Shown piece by piece: positions 44,815-53,688 of a DNA stretch of 64,000 bases. The position numbers and the translations under genes are program-made. The stretch comes from Micrococcales bacterium. Lineage in GTDB: Bacteria; Actinomycetota; Actinomycetes; S36-B12; UBA10799. Under the pieces are notes generated by a model. The model searched no databases and was not told the origin of the DNA. It worked only from the letters and a program-made list of their open reading frames with translations. Each line of letters begins with the position of its first letter. Positions within the stretch are counted from its first letter, which is position 1. The stretch spans positions 124,001 through 188,000 of the forward strand of contig JADJCR010000001.1 in NCBI GenBank assembly GCA_016703125.1, read 5' to 3'.

Positions 44815-45738
44815 GTGCGATCAGTACGGCGGGTGGGACCGGGCGAGGATGGGGACAACCCGTCACCCCTTGGCGCCGCGCTGCCTGCGTTCGAGGACTA
44901 TATGAGCCGCGAGCGCGGGTTCTCCGAGCACACGACAGCCGCCTACCTCGGCGACGTGGCCGATCTGCTCGCGTTCCTGGAGGGTCGCGGCCTCACCACC
45001 GCTGCGGTTCGGCAGTGGCTGGCGCAGGCCCGCGCCACCGGCGCCGGTTCGGCCACCGTCGCCCGCAGGATCGCCAGCATCCGCTGTTTCGCCCGTTGGG
45101 CTGTCCGCCGCGGGTTGCTGGACACCGACCCGACCCTGCGGCTGCGGACCCCGCGGGTGAGCCCGGACCTGCCTGCCGTGGCCGACAGCGTCCGGCTCAA
45201 CGAGGCGCTGGACACCCTCAGCCGTCTGGCGGACGACCCGGTCGCGATCCGTGATCTGGTGCTCCTGGAACTGCTGTACGGCAGTGGGCTGCGGGTCAGC
45301 GAGGCGTGCGCGATCAAGGTGCGCGATGTGGATCTGGATCGGCGTACCGTCAGGGTCATGGGCAAGGGCGCGAAGCAACGGGTCGTGCCGCTCACGGGCG
45401 CCTGTGTGCGCGCTGTGCAGCGCTGGTCGACGGTGCGGGGGGACCTCGCGCAGCCCCACGAGACGGCGCTGCTGGTCGGGACCCGTGGTCGCGCCCTGGA
45501 CGTGCGCGTCGCCCGCCGCGTGGTGCACGACATGACCGCACAGTTCCCGGGCCTGCCAGACCTCGCCCCGCACGGCTTGCGGCACAGCATGGCCAGCCAC
45601 GTTCTGGAGGGCGGTGCGGACCTGCGTTATGTCCAGCAGCTGCTCGGCCATGCCAGCCTGGCCAGCACGCAGATCTACACCCATGTGTCCGCCGACCGGC
45701 TGCGATCGGTCTACGAGAATGCGCATCCCCGTGCCTGA
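44815..45738 (+). CDS. xerC: Tyrosine recombinase XerC
   Basis: A 307-residue tyrosine recombinase: N-terminal SAM-like core-binding domain (SRERGFSEHTTAAYLGDVAD) and a catalytic domain with LLYGSGLRVSEACAIKV (Arg), HGLRHSMASH (HxxR), LLGHASLASTQIYTHV (His and nucleophile Tyr). It resolves chromosome dimers at dif with XerD. Position beside whiG-rpsB is the chromosomal xerC place, so no mobile element is implied. GTG start at 44815; CAGTCT lies six bases before it. Confidence 0.94.
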   Translation: MRSVRRVGPGEDGDNPSPLGAALPAFEDYMSRERGFSEHTTAAYLGDVADLLAFLEGRGLTTAAVRQWLAQARATGAGSATVARRIASIRCFARWAVRRGLLDTDPTLRLRTPRVSPDLPAVADSVRLNEALDTLSRLADDPVAIRDLVLLELLYGSGLRVSEACAIKVRDVDLDRRTVRVMGKGAKQRVVPLTGACVRAVQRWSTVRGDLAQPHETALLVGTRGRALDVRVARRVVHDMTAQFPGLPDLAPHGLRHSMASHVLEGGADLRYVQQLLGHASLASTQIYTHVSADRLRSVYENAHPRA

Positions 45739-46654
45739 ATCCGACGTTCTGGACAACGCCGAGACCGCCGCCCAGGAAGCCGCCGACAACGCCGCAGCGC
45801 TGCGGGGGCTCTGGGAGGATTACAAGGCGACAGGGGAGCGCGCCTACCGGGATCGGCTCATCCTGCACTATGCGCCGCTCGTCAAGTACGTGGCCGGTCG
45901 CGTGCGGTCCGGGCTGCCCAACAACGTCGAGTCCTCTGATCTGGTGTCCTACGGCATGTTCGGGCTCATCGACGCCCTCGACAAGTACGACCTCGACCGG
46001 CAGATCAAGTTCGAGACCTACGCCATCAACCGCATCCGGGGCGCCATCATCGACGAGCTCCGGTCCTTGGACTGGGTGCCGCGTTCCGTGCGGTCCAAGG
46101 CCAAGGATCTCGAGCGGGCGCACGCCGCACTGGAAGCCGAACTCAAGCGAGCCCCCAGCGAGGCCGAACTGGCCGATCGGATGGGGCTGACCCGACCGGA
46201 ACTCGCCAAGCTCATGAGCAAGGTGTCCTTCACCAATGTCGTCGCCCTCGATGAGGTGACCCATGGGGGCTCGGACCGTGGCGACAAGATGACCCTCGGC
46301 GACCTGCTGGAAGACCCACGTGCCGTGGACCCCGAAGCCGAGTACGAGACCGAGGAGATGAAGACGATCCTGGCCGAGCAGATCGCATCCTTGCCCGAGC
46401 GCGAGAAGGTGGTGCTCACCCTGTACTACTACGAGCGGCTCACCCTTGCTGAGATCGGCTCGGTGCTCGGCGTCACCGAAAGCCGTGTCAGCCAGATCCA
46501 CAGCAAGTCCCTGCTGGACCTGCGCGCGCCTGCAGCAGGTCGGGCTGTGACACGCGGCTTGAGCACCGGGGCCCGCGGCATCAAGAACGACATGGGGTCC
46601 ACGTACCGGCCGTCGACCTTGGCGCCCCAGTGGACGCAGGAGCCCTCGCAGTGA
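45719..46654 (+). CDS. whiG: RNA polymerase sigma factor, WhiG/FliA type
   Basis: A sigma-28 type factor, 311 residues as read: region 2 with HYAPLVKYVAGRVRSGLP, DLVSYGMFGLIDALDKYD and ETYAINRIRGAIIDELR; region 3; region 4 with LPEREKVVLTLYYYERLTLA and SRVSQIHSKSLLDLR. After that the tail is unlike the family and runs antisense through a peptidase gene. Two extra bases in the GC run at 46522-46529 would end it as LRARLQQVGL at 46550. WhiG drives sporulation, FliA motility; which applies here is unknown. Start overlaps xerC end. Confidence 0.88.
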   Translation: MRIPVPESDVLDNAETAAQEAADNAAALRGLWEDYKATGERAYRDRLILHYAPLVKYVAGRVRSGLPNNVESSDLVSYGMFGLIDALDKYDLDRQIKFETYAINRIRGAIIDELRSLDWVPRSVRSKAKDLERAHAALEAELKRAPSEAELADRMGLTRPELAKLMSKVSFTNVVALDEVTHGGSDRGDKMTLGDLLEDPRAVDPEAEYETEEMKTILAEQIASLPEREKVVLTLYYYERLTLAEIGSVLGVTESRVSQIHSKSLLDLRAPAAGRAVTRGLSTGARGIKNDMGSTYRPSTLAPQWTQEPSQ

Positions 46655-46950
46655 CCGCCGTGGGCCACCCGGCCCACCACGGCGCCCGGTGACATCCGTT
46701 CGCCGGTAGCGGCTTCCGCCCGGACCGGCTCGAAGGTCAGTCGCACACCCCGGCAGCGCAGGGACAGCACCGGACGCCCCGCGATCCGGTGGGCGAACAC
46801 CACGGTGCACGCGTCCGGGGCCACGACTGCCTGCCCCGCCCGGGCCCGCACGTCGACTCCTCGGTGCGCCGGCAGCCAGGCGTGCGCAGCGGGGGTGAAG
46901 GCTCTGGTGACGACCAGGGGGGCCACGGGCGGAAGGGGGAGTACGAGCAC
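46429..46950 (-). CDS. M23-type peptidase (LytM domain) protein
   Basis: A 173-residue frame with an M23 metallopeptidase core: HRGVDVRARAGQAVVAPDAC, LSLRCRGVRLTFEPV, VVGRVAHGGHCEGSCVHWGA and VDPMSFL. The core histidines and Asp are present though the GxxH first motif is altered to HRGVD. The first residues are hydrophobic (LVLPLPPVAPLVV), possibly a signal. Members cut or bind peptidoglycan. The last about 70 residues lie antisense to whiG and are unconserved; the same GC-run slip that affects whiG would shorten it. Confidence 0.75.
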   Translation of the reverse strand: MLVLPLPPVAPLVVTRAFTPAAHAWLPAHRGVDVRARAGQAVVAPDACTVVFAHRIAGRPVLSLRCRGVRLTFEPVRAEAATGERMSPGAVVGRVAHGGHCEGSCVHWGAKVDGRYVDPMSFLMPRAPVLKPRVTARPAAGARRSSRDLLWIWLTRLSVTPSTEPISARVSRS

Positions 46951-47040
46951 AGGTCAATGGCAGCACTGCACGACTGATCACGGCCAGAGTCACCGGCACT
47001 TCTGTGGATGGCCGCGGAATCCGTCCACAGGCCAACCGGG

Positions 47041-47046
47041 TAGACT
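47041..47046 (+). promoter_or_regulatory. -10 box of rpsB-tsf
   Basis: TAGACT about 165 bp before the rpsB ATG. The long leader is usual for rpsB and may carry S2 autoregulation; I saw no clear S2 binding fold. Confidence 0.4.
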
Positions 47047-47213
47047 TCCTCGTATCGCAGTCCGCTGCGAAATTCGCACACCGTCAGCCGGCACTTGCCG
47101 GCCTCGTGCCGTCCGGTCCCCTTGGGGGGCGTGGCAGGAGGCGGTGTCAGGGCCCCGGCCGACCGGCTGGAGCGTACAACTGGAAAGCGCTGCAAGGCGC
47201 GAAAGGACTACCC

Positions 47214-48151
47214 ATGGCTGTCGTGACCATGCGTCAGATGCTGGAATCCGGGGTCCACTTCGGGCATCAGACCCGTCGCTGGAACCCCAAGATGAAGCGG
47301 TTCATCCTCACGGACCGCAACGGCATCTACATCATCGATCTCAACCAGGCCCTCGGGTACCTGGACAACGCCTACGAGTTCGTCAAGGAGACCGTGGCCC
47401 ATGGCGGCACGATTCTCTTCATCGGCACCAAGAAGCAGGGCCAGGAAGCCATTGCCCAGCAGGCCCAGCGGGTCGGGATGCCCTATGTCAACGAACGCTG
47501 GCTCGGTGGCATGCTCACCAACTTCCAGACGGTCCACCAGCGGCTGCAGCGGCTGAAGGAACTCGAGGAGATCGACTTCGACGACGTGGCCGCCAGCGGC
47601 ATGACCAAGCGGGAACTGCTCGGCCTGCGTCGCGAGCGCGACAAGCTCGAGCGCACCCTCGGCGGCATCCGCTTCATGAACAAGGTGCCCAGCGCGGTGT
47701 GGATCGTCGACACCAACAAGGAGCACATCGCCGTCGCCGAGGCCAAGAAACTCGGCATCCCGATCGTCGCGATCCTGGACACCAACTGCGACCCGGACGA
47801 CGTCGACTACCCGATCCCCGGCAACGATGACGCGATCCGCTCCGTCACGCTGCTCACGAGGGTGATCGCCGACGCCGTGGCTGAGGGCAAGATGGCCCGC
47901 GCCGGTGCCAGCGACGAGGGCGCCGAGCAGATGCCGGAGTGGGAGCGCGAACTGCTGGAGCAGCAGGCTGCCGCCGAGCAGGCTGACGCGGTGACGCCGA
48001 GCAGACTGACGCGGTCGAGGAGGCGCCGGCCGAACAGCCCGCCGCCGAGCAGACTGACGCGGTCGAGGAGGCGCCGGCCGAACGGCCCGCCACCGAGCAA
48101 GCAGAAGCGCCGGCCGAGAACACCGAGACGACTACCGAGGAGAACAACTGA
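47214..48151 (+). CDS. rpsB: 30S ribosomal protein S2 (tail frame broken)
   Basis: The core is intact: VVTMRQMLESGVHFGHQTRR, FIGTKKQGQEA, RWLGGMLTNF, GIPIVAILDTNCDPD and TRVIADAVAEGK. The tail contains a 45-bp repeat (EQTDAVEEAPAEQPA) but the frame slips near 47991-47996. The original frame then reads Arg/Pro-rich sequence to 48170, whereas the next frame continues the acidic repeat and stops at 48151, overlapping the tsf ATG. One missing base restores 312 residues. AAAGGA lies upstream of the ATG. Confidence 0.94.
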
Positions 48152-48984
48152 TGGCTGTCAGCGCAGCTGATGTCAAGCGCCTGCGGGAGATGACCGGGGC
48201 CGGGATGCTGGACTGTAAGAGGGCGCTCGAGGAGGCTGACGGCGACTTCGAGAAGGCAGTGGAGATCCTGCGGATCAAGGGCGCCAAGGGCGTCACGAAG
48301 CGAGCTGAGCGGACCGCCTCCAACGGGCTCGTGACCTCCTACATCGAGGGGACGCAGCACGGTGTGCTGCTCGAGCTCAACTGCGAGACCGACTTCGTGG
48401 CCAAGACGCCGGCGTTCCAGCAGCTGGCCGCCGAGGTATCCGCCTTCGTTGCGGCCAAGCAGCCCGCGGATATCTCGGAGTTGCTCAGCCTCGAGGTGCA
48501 GGCCGACCGGACCATCCAGCAGTTGTTGGACGAGGCCAACGTCACCATGGGCGAGAAGATCGAGATCCGCCGCTTCCAGCGATTCGCGGATGGCTTCGTG
48601 ACGGTGTACCTGCACAAGCATGACCCGGCCCTGCCGCCGAGCGTGGGCGCGCTGGTCGAGACTGACGTCGCCGCTGAAGAGGTGGCCAAGAACGTCGCTC
48701 AGCACATCGCCGCGATGTCCCCGCTGTACCTGTCGCGGGAGGATGTCCCCGAGGACACTGTGGCCAATGAGCGCCGCATCGCCGAAGAGACCGCCCGCGA
48801 GGAGGGTAAGCCCGAGCAGGCGCTGCCGAAGATCATCGAAGGTCGCGTGAACGGCTTCTTCAAGGACGTGTGTCTGCTCGAGCAGCCGTGGGTCCGGGAC
48901 AACAAGAAGACCATCGGGGCCTACCTGTCGGAGAGCGGAGTGACTGTCACCCGCTTCGCCCGGTTCAAGGTGGGTCAGGGCTAA
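48151..48984 (+). CDS. tsf: Elongation factor Ts
   Basis: A 277-residue EF-Ts: AVSAADVKRLREMTGAGMLD, CKRALEEADGDFEKAVE, and the core segments LELNCETDFVAKT and EQPWVRDNKKTIGAYL. It recycles GDP from EF-Tu. The ATG overlaps the TGA of the acidic-tail frame of rpsB, supporting that end. Confidence 0.97.
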   Translation: MAVSAADVKRLREMTGAGMLDCKRALEEADGDFEKAVEILRIKGAKGVTKRAERTASNGLVTSYIEGTQHGVLLELNCETDFVAKTPAFQQLAAEVSAFVAAKQPADISELLSLEVQADRTIQQLLDEANVTMGEKIEIRRFQRFADGFVTVYLHKHDPALPPSVGALVETDVAAEEVAKNVAQHIAAMSPLYLSREDVPEDTVANERRIAEETAREEGKPEQALPKIIEGRVNGFFKDVCLLEQPWVRDNKKTIGAYLSESGVTVTRFARFKVGQG

Positions 48985-49722
48985 GTGACACCCCGCTGGG
49001 ATTGCGCCCCCGCATCCGGCTGGGGACGGGTTCTCCTGAAGCTGTCCGGGGAGGCATTCTCCGGCGGGACCGGGTTGGGTGTGGACCCCGACGTGGTCGC
49101 TTCCATCGCCTCACAGATCGCCGAAGTGGTCTCCGATGGCCGCCAGGTCGCTGTGGTGATCGGCGGCGGCAACTACTTCCGGGGTGCTGAGTTGTCCGAG
49201 CGCGGCATGGACCGGGCCCGGGCCGACTACATGGGCATGCTCGGCACGGTCATGAACTGCCTGGCCCTGCAGGACTTCCTGGAGAAGGTCGGGGTCGAGA
49301 CCCGGGTCCAGACCGCGATCGCGATGGGGCAGGTCGCCGAACCCTACGTCCCGCGCCGGGCCATCCGGCACCTGCAGAAGGGACGGGTGGTCATCTTCGG
49401 GGCGGGACTCGGCGTGCCGTACTTCTCGACGGACTCCTGCGCCGCACAGCGTGCTCTGGAGATCGGCTGCGAGGCCGTCCTGATGGGCAAGAACGGCGTC
49501 GACGGCGTGTACGACGCCGACCCGCGCACCACCCAGGAGGCCGCACGCTACGACACCCTGACCCACTCCGACGTCCTCGCGCAGGATCTCAAGGTGGCCG
49601 ATGCCACAGCCATCAGCCTGTGCCGGGACAACCGGCTGCCGCTGGTGGTTTTCGACCTCCTTGCCGACAGCCACATCCGCAAGGCCGCCGCTGCCGAGCG
49701 GATCGGGACCCTCATCGCCTGA
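48985..49722 (+). CDS. pyrH: Uridylate kinase
   Basis: A 245-residue UMP kinase: RVLLKLSGEAFSGG, VIGGGNYFRGAELSE, DYMGMLGTVMNCLALQ and GTGxPYFSTDS-type GLGVPYFSTDSCA. GTG start directly after the tsf stop. In this family the product is allosterically fed back by UTP. Confidence 0.97.
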   Translation: MTPRWDCAPASGWGRVLLKLSGEAFSGGTGLGVDPDVVASIASQIAEVVSDGRQVAVVIGGGNYFRGAELSERGMDRARADYMGMLGTVMNCLALQDFLEKVGVETRVQTAIAMGQVAEPYVPRRAIRHLQKGRVVIFGAGLGVPYFSTDSCAAQRALEIGCEAVLMGKNGVDGVYDADPRTTQEAARYDTLTHSDVLAQDLKVADATAISLCRDNRLPLVVFDLLADSHIRKAAAAERIGTLIA

Positions 49723-49731
49723 GGCCGCGAC

Positions 49732-49745
49732 TTAGGGTTACCTAA
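49732..49745. promoter_or_regulatory. DtxR/IdeR-like iron box before feoABC
   Basis: TTAGGGTTACCTAA matches 12 of 14 bases of the right-hand 14 bp of the known DtxR/IdeR consensus TTAGGTTAGGCTAACCTAA. It lies 10 bp before the -10 box and would overlap the -35 region, the usual place for an iron repressor. Confidence 0.7.
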
Positions 49746-49755
49746 TCGTGGCTGC

Positions 49756-49761
49756 TACCCT
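49756..49761 (+). promoter_or_regulatory. -10 box of feoA
   Basis: TACCCT eight bases before the GTG start at 49770. Confidence 0.55.
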
Positions 49762-49769
49762 GGAAGACA

Positions 49770-49997
49770 GTGAGCGCAAGCCTGGCTGAGACCACCGGTT
49801 CCGCCACCGTCAAGTCGGTGGGTGCGGATCCGGCGGTGCGTCGCAGACTGGCGGAGATGGGCATCCGTCCGGGGGCTACGGTGCGTGTGATGTACCGCAC
49901 CACAGGAGGCGGCAGGGTCGTGTCCGTGGGCGGTGCCCGGGTGGCTCTCGACCGCGAACTCTCGGCGGCGGTCACGCTGGACGCCACCGATGAGTGA
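49770..49997 (+). CDS. feoA: Ferrous iron transport protein A
   Basis: A 75-residue SH3-like FeoA: VGADPAVRRRLAEMGIRPGA and VRVMYRTTGGGRVVSVGGARVALD. It is a cytoplasmic helper of FeoB. GTG start after the iron box; it overlaps feoB by 8 bp. Confidence 0.93.
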   Translation: MSASLAETTGSATVKSVGADPAVRRRLAEMGIRPGATVRVMYRTTGGGRVVSVGGARVALDRELSAAVTLDATDE

Positions 49998-51932
49998 TTC
50001 CGTCAGTTCCGTCTCGTGCCACTCCGATGCCGCCGGCCCCCTGGCGTCCGCCGGCGCCCCCGTCGTCGCGCTGGTCGGGGCGCCGAACGTGGGCAAGTCC
50101 ACACTGTTCAACAGCGTCACCGGGGCGCGCCGCAGCGTCGGCAACTGGCCCGGTACCACCGTCGAAGTGGGGCGGGCCGCGTGGTCGGTCCCCGGTCACG
50201 AGGTGGCCCTGATCGACCTGCCTGGCGCCTACGGCCTGGACCCCGCCTCACCCGATGAGCAGTTCACAGCCGCTCTACTGCAGCCGGTCGACCCAGCGGA
50301 TGCCCCGGATCTGGTGGTGGTCGTGGTCGATGCCTCGCGGCTGGCACGCAGCCTGTACCTCGCGTCGCAGGTCCGGGAGGACCCCCGCCGGGTGGTGATC
50401 GCGCTCACGATGTCGGACGTCGCCGCGCGCCGTGACATCGAGGTCGATGTGGCGCGACTGCAGGAGTCTCTGGGCGTGCCCGTGGTGCGCATGGACCCGC
50501 GCCACGGTGTCGGGGGAGCCGATCTGGCTCATGTGGTCGCCGATGTCCTGCAATCGCCGGTCCCGGCCGCTCGGGCGCGGGAAGCCCGCGAGGACGACGA
50601 CCTGGCTCGCGCCGACGAGCGATTCGGGTGGGTGCAGGCGGCGATCGACGCAGCGACTGTGGTGCCGGGCCAGGAGCGTCACACGTGGTCCGACCGGATC
50701 GATCGCTGGGTCACCGCCCCGTGGATCGGCCCGGTGGTGTTCCTGGCGGTCATGTGGGGCGTCTTCCAACTCACCACCACGGCGGCGGCGCCGTTGCAGG
50801 AGGCGCTCGACACCCTCTTCGCCGGGCCGGTCAGTTCGGCGGCGGGAGCGCTGTTGAGCGCGGTCGGCCTGGGCGGCTCCTGGGTGGAGAGCTTCGTCAT
50901 CGACGGGCTGATCGGCGGTGTCGGGATGCTGCTCACGTTCGTCCCGCTGATGGCGATCATGTTCGCACTGCTCGCGCTGCTGGAGGATTCCGGCTACATG
51001 GCGCGGGCAGCCGTCGTCACAGACCGGACCATGCGGTTCATCGGACTGCCGGGCAGGGCCTTCCTCCCGCTGATCGTCGGCTTCGGATGCAATGTCCCGG
51101 CGATCAGTGCCACGCGCGTCCTGCCCGACGCACGGCACCGGATCCTCACCGCGCTGCTCGTGCCGTTCACCTCGTGTTCGGCCCGGCTGGCGGTGTACGT
51201 CATGCTGGCGTCGACCTTCTTTCCCGACAGTGCCGGCAATGTGGTCTTCGCCATGTACGTCATCTCCATCGCGTTCGTCGTGGTGGTCGGCATGGCCCTG
51301 AAGCGAACGCTGTGGCGGACGATGGGCCGCGATCCGCTGCTGCTCGATCTGCCCGCCTATCAGTTGCCACACCTGCGCATCCTCGGAATCGTGACATGGG
51401 GCCGGCTCAAGGGATTCCTGAGGACGGCCTCGGGAATCATCGTGGCAACGGTCGCGGCTGTGTGGTTGCTGCAGTCGATACCGGTCGGCGGGCAGGGCTC
51501 CTTCGCCGACGTGCCCGGCCAGGACAGTGCCTACGCCGCGGCGGCCGAAGGGATCGCTCCGGTCTTCTCACCCGCGGGATTCGGGAACTGGGAAGCTGTG
51601 GGCGCGCTGACCGTCGGGTTCGTAGCCAAAGAGGCAGTCATCTCGTCGTGGGCGCAGACGTATGCGGTGGCAGAGCCCGGGGATCTGCGAAGCCCGGGGA
51701 TCTGGGCAACGCGGTGGCCGCGGACTTCGAGCAGTCATCCCAAGGGCACACCACAGCGGCGGTTTGGGCCTTCCTGGTGTTCCTGCTGGCCTACACCCCG
51801 TGTGTGGCCACGCTGGCCACCCAGTGGCGGGAGATCGGCCGGCGCTGGACCTTGTTCGGCATTGCCCTTCAGCTGTCCGTCGCCTGGGTCGTCGCCGTGG
51901 CGGTCTTCCAGATCGGACGGCTGATCACATGA
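49990..51932 (+). CDS. feoB: Ferrous iron transporter B (frame broken by a 17-bp duplication)
   Basis: An Fe2+ permease, 641 residues when repaired. N-terminal G domain: LVGAPNVGKSTLFNSVTGAR, NWPGTTVEVGRA, DLPGAYGLDPASPDEQ. The membrane part has Gate motifs GVGMLLTFVPLMAI, GFGCNVPAISATRVLPDARH and FTSCSARLAVY. At 51674-51704 AGCCCGGGGATCTG occurs twice with a 17-bp period; 17 is not a multiple of 3, so the frame is lost. Without one copy the sequence reads AVAEPGDLGNAVAADFEQ and continues to LLAYTPCVATLATQ and a stop at 51932. Coupled to feoA and feoC. Confidence 0.92.
51674..51704 (+). repeat. 17-bp tandem duplication inside feoB
   Basis: Two copies of AGCCCGGGGATCTG (51674-51687 and 51691-51704) separated by CGA. 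This breaks the feoB frame by +2. Confidence 0.9.
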
Positions 51933-52180
51933 GCCGGGGACCCTTGCGCGACGTCCTCGACAGCGTGGACCGCGGTGCGCTGACTGTCGCCGAGATCGTC
52001 GACCGCACAGCCCTTCCCCGTGAGACTGTGCAGGCCGCGCTCGAACAGCTTCAGCGACTCGGGCACCTCGCGGCGGAGGCGATGCCCGCAGGTTGCCCGC
52101 CGACCGGCTGCGGCTCTTGCGCCGTCACGTGCGGAGAACGCTCCGGGCCGGTGCTCATCGGATTGAGCCGGCGGCGCTGA
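51929..52180 (+). CDS. feoC: FeoC-like winged-helix protein with Cys cluster
   Basis: An 83-residue protein: an N-terminal winged-helix core (LRDVLDSVDRGALTVAEIVD, ETVQAALEQLQRLGHLAAEA), then a cysteine cluster CPPTGCGSCAVTC. FeoC proteins help control FeoB stability and some bind an Fe-S cluster; this Cys arrangement fits a cluster. ATGA overlap with the feoB stop. Confidence 0.85.
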   Translation: MSRGPLRDVLDSVDRGALTVAEIVDRTALPRETVQAALEQLQRLGHLAAEAMPAGCPPTGCGSCAVTCGERSGPVLIGLSRRR

Positions 52181-52182
52181 GG

Positions 52183-53031
52183 TCACCGCGCCCGCGGACG
52201 GAAGAAGCCGACTTTGGGCGCCGGGAGTGCCTCGCGCACGGCTCCGAAGGCGATGAACAGGTCGCCCGGCGTGGGCCGGTCCCCAGGATCTGCGGACAGA
52301 CAGGCCATGATCGGGTCAGCCAGTGCCGCATCGACGGCCTCGGGCATCCGCGCCGGCAGAGCCTCGGTCGCCGGCTGATCCCCGTACGGTCGGCTCCCGC
52401 ACACGGCTTCGTACAACGTCACGCCGAGCCCCCACACATCACTGGCTGGTCCCGGCACCCCACTGCGGGGCGGGTCGCACTGCTCGGGTGCCATGTAGCG
52501 GTCCGTGCCTACGACGTGGTCGAGGTGGGCGGCAGCCTCGGTGGAACGGGCGACGCTGAGATCGATCAGCCGGGGCGCAGCGTCCATGATGATGTTGCTC
52601 GGCTTCACGTCGAGGTGGACCACCTCACAGGCATGCAGGTAGTGCAGCGCGGAGGAGAGGTCGACCGCGAGGGCGACCAGCTGCTCGGTGGCCAGGGGGC
52701 CGTGCTTGCGCAACAGCGTGGACAGTCTCGGCCCGGGGAGGTACTCCAGCGCGACGTACGGCTGAGCGCCGCCGGTGTCGGCGTGGAAGCCGCGCACGAC
52801 GATCGGGTGGTTGAGACGCCCCAGCATCTCCACCTCGCGGCGCAGGCCGCGCAAGGCGCCGGAGTCGCCGACCACATCCGGCCTGAGCACCTTCACCACC
52901 ACCGTGGCGAGCATCTGCACGTCGAATGCTTCGTAGGCCTCGTAGGCGCGACCACCACCGAGCAGTCTCACCACCTCGCACCGCTGGGCGACCAGGTCAC
53001 CGCGATGGAATCGCCAGGATGATTCGCTCAC
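52183..53031 (-). CDS. Serine/threonine protein kinase, soluble, with altered DFG
   Basis: A 282-residue Hanks-type kinase domain. Visible parts: Lys47 in TVVVKVLRP, catalytic loop VVHLDVKPSNIIMD, then LIDLSVAR in place of the usual DFG, VGTDRYMAPEQ, and DVWGLGVTLYEAVCG. The glycine loop is LLGGGRAYEAYEA, shorter than normal. No membrane segment or extracellular sensor. It is coupled to the upstream exported Asp-rich protein gene by a 4-bp overlap. Activity is likely (Lys, HxD and the metal Asp are kept) but unproven. Confidence 0.88.
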   Translation of the reverse strand: MSESSWRFHRGDLVAQRCEVVRLLGGGRAYEAYEAFDVQMLATVVVKVLRPDVVGDSGALRGLRREVEMLGRLNHPIVVRGFHADTGGAQPYVALEYLPGPRLSTLLRKHGPLATEQLVALAVDLSSALHYLHACEVVHLDVKPSNIIMDAAPRLIDLSVARSTEAAAHLDHVVGTDRYMAPEQCDPPRSGVPGPASDVWGLGVTLYEAVCGSRPYGDQPATEALPARMPEAVDAALADPIMACLSADPGDRPTPGDLFIAFGAVREALPAPKVGFFRPRAR

Positions 53032-53600
53032 CGGGTGTCGTTGCGCGACCTGTCGTTGGTGGAGTCCTTCGTCAGGTCGCGGGTCAGTCCGTTGCCGCCG
53101 TCGCGGGTCAGATCACGCGTGAGATCACCACGGCTTCGGTCCCGGTCCCGGGAGACCTTGCTGTAGTTGCTGCGGGTGTTGTCGTTGGTCTGCTTGCTCG
53201 CCCGGGTGTCGCCGACGGAGGCATCGTTGGTGCGGTTGTCGGACCAGTCCCGGGTGGGTCCGCCCGGACCATCATCGGTGAGGTCACGGGTGAGTCCGTC
53301 GCGGCTGCGGTCGTTGCCCCTGCTCACCGAGGTGACACGGCTGTTGGTGGCGTCCTGGCTGTCCGCCGCGCTGTTGTCCATGCTGGTGTCGTCGCCGTTG
53401 CTGTCGTCGTCGGTGTTGCCAGTGTCGTCGCCGGTGTCGTCGTCATCGTCGTCGTCATCGTCGAGGGCCACGGGTGCGTCCTGCCGAACCCAGCTGGCCA
53501 GGCCGTCGCCGGCCGCCGGGGAGACCAACAGGGCCCCCGCCGCCACCAAGCCACCAGCCAGCCCGATCAGGCTGATCCGTAAGCTATTCCCGATTTCCAT
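53028..53600 (-). CDS. Exported Asp-rich protein with TRD repeats
   Basis: A 190-residue protein from ATG at 53600 (an earlier in-frame start at 53720 is rejected since it precedes the hydrophobic signal). Residues about 8-31 form a signal or anchor (LRISLIGLAGGLVAAGALLV). A run of nine Asp leads to a disordered region of Asp, Asn, Ser, Thr and Arg with repeats such as GLTRDLT, DLTRDLT and PTRDW. It is unlike any family I can name. The low-complexity Thr/Ser-rich tail and overlap with a kinase gene invite a substrate or partner role (inference). Confidence 0.7.
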   Translation of the reverse strand: MEIGNSLRISLIGLAGGLVAAGALLVSPAAGDGLASWVRQDAPVALDDDDDDDDDTGDDTGNTDDDSNGDDTSMDNSAADSQDATNSRVTSVSRGNDRSRDGLTRDLTDDGPGGPTRDWSDNRTNDASVGDTRASKQTNDNTRSNYSKVSRDRDRSRGDLTRDLTRDGGNGLTRDLTKDSTNDRSRNDTR

Positions 53601-53688
53601 GTCCAGCCTCCTCGTTCCTGAATTCGACTTTACGTGGCAGCAGGAGTCGGGTTCATGAACTGGGGATGAACGCGGTGTAAGGGCGCGC

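Noticed and set aside
44815..45738. Tyrosine recombinase as sign of an integrated element
   Set aside because: It is chromosomal xerC in its conserved place next to whiG-rpsB; no att repeats or cargo genes.
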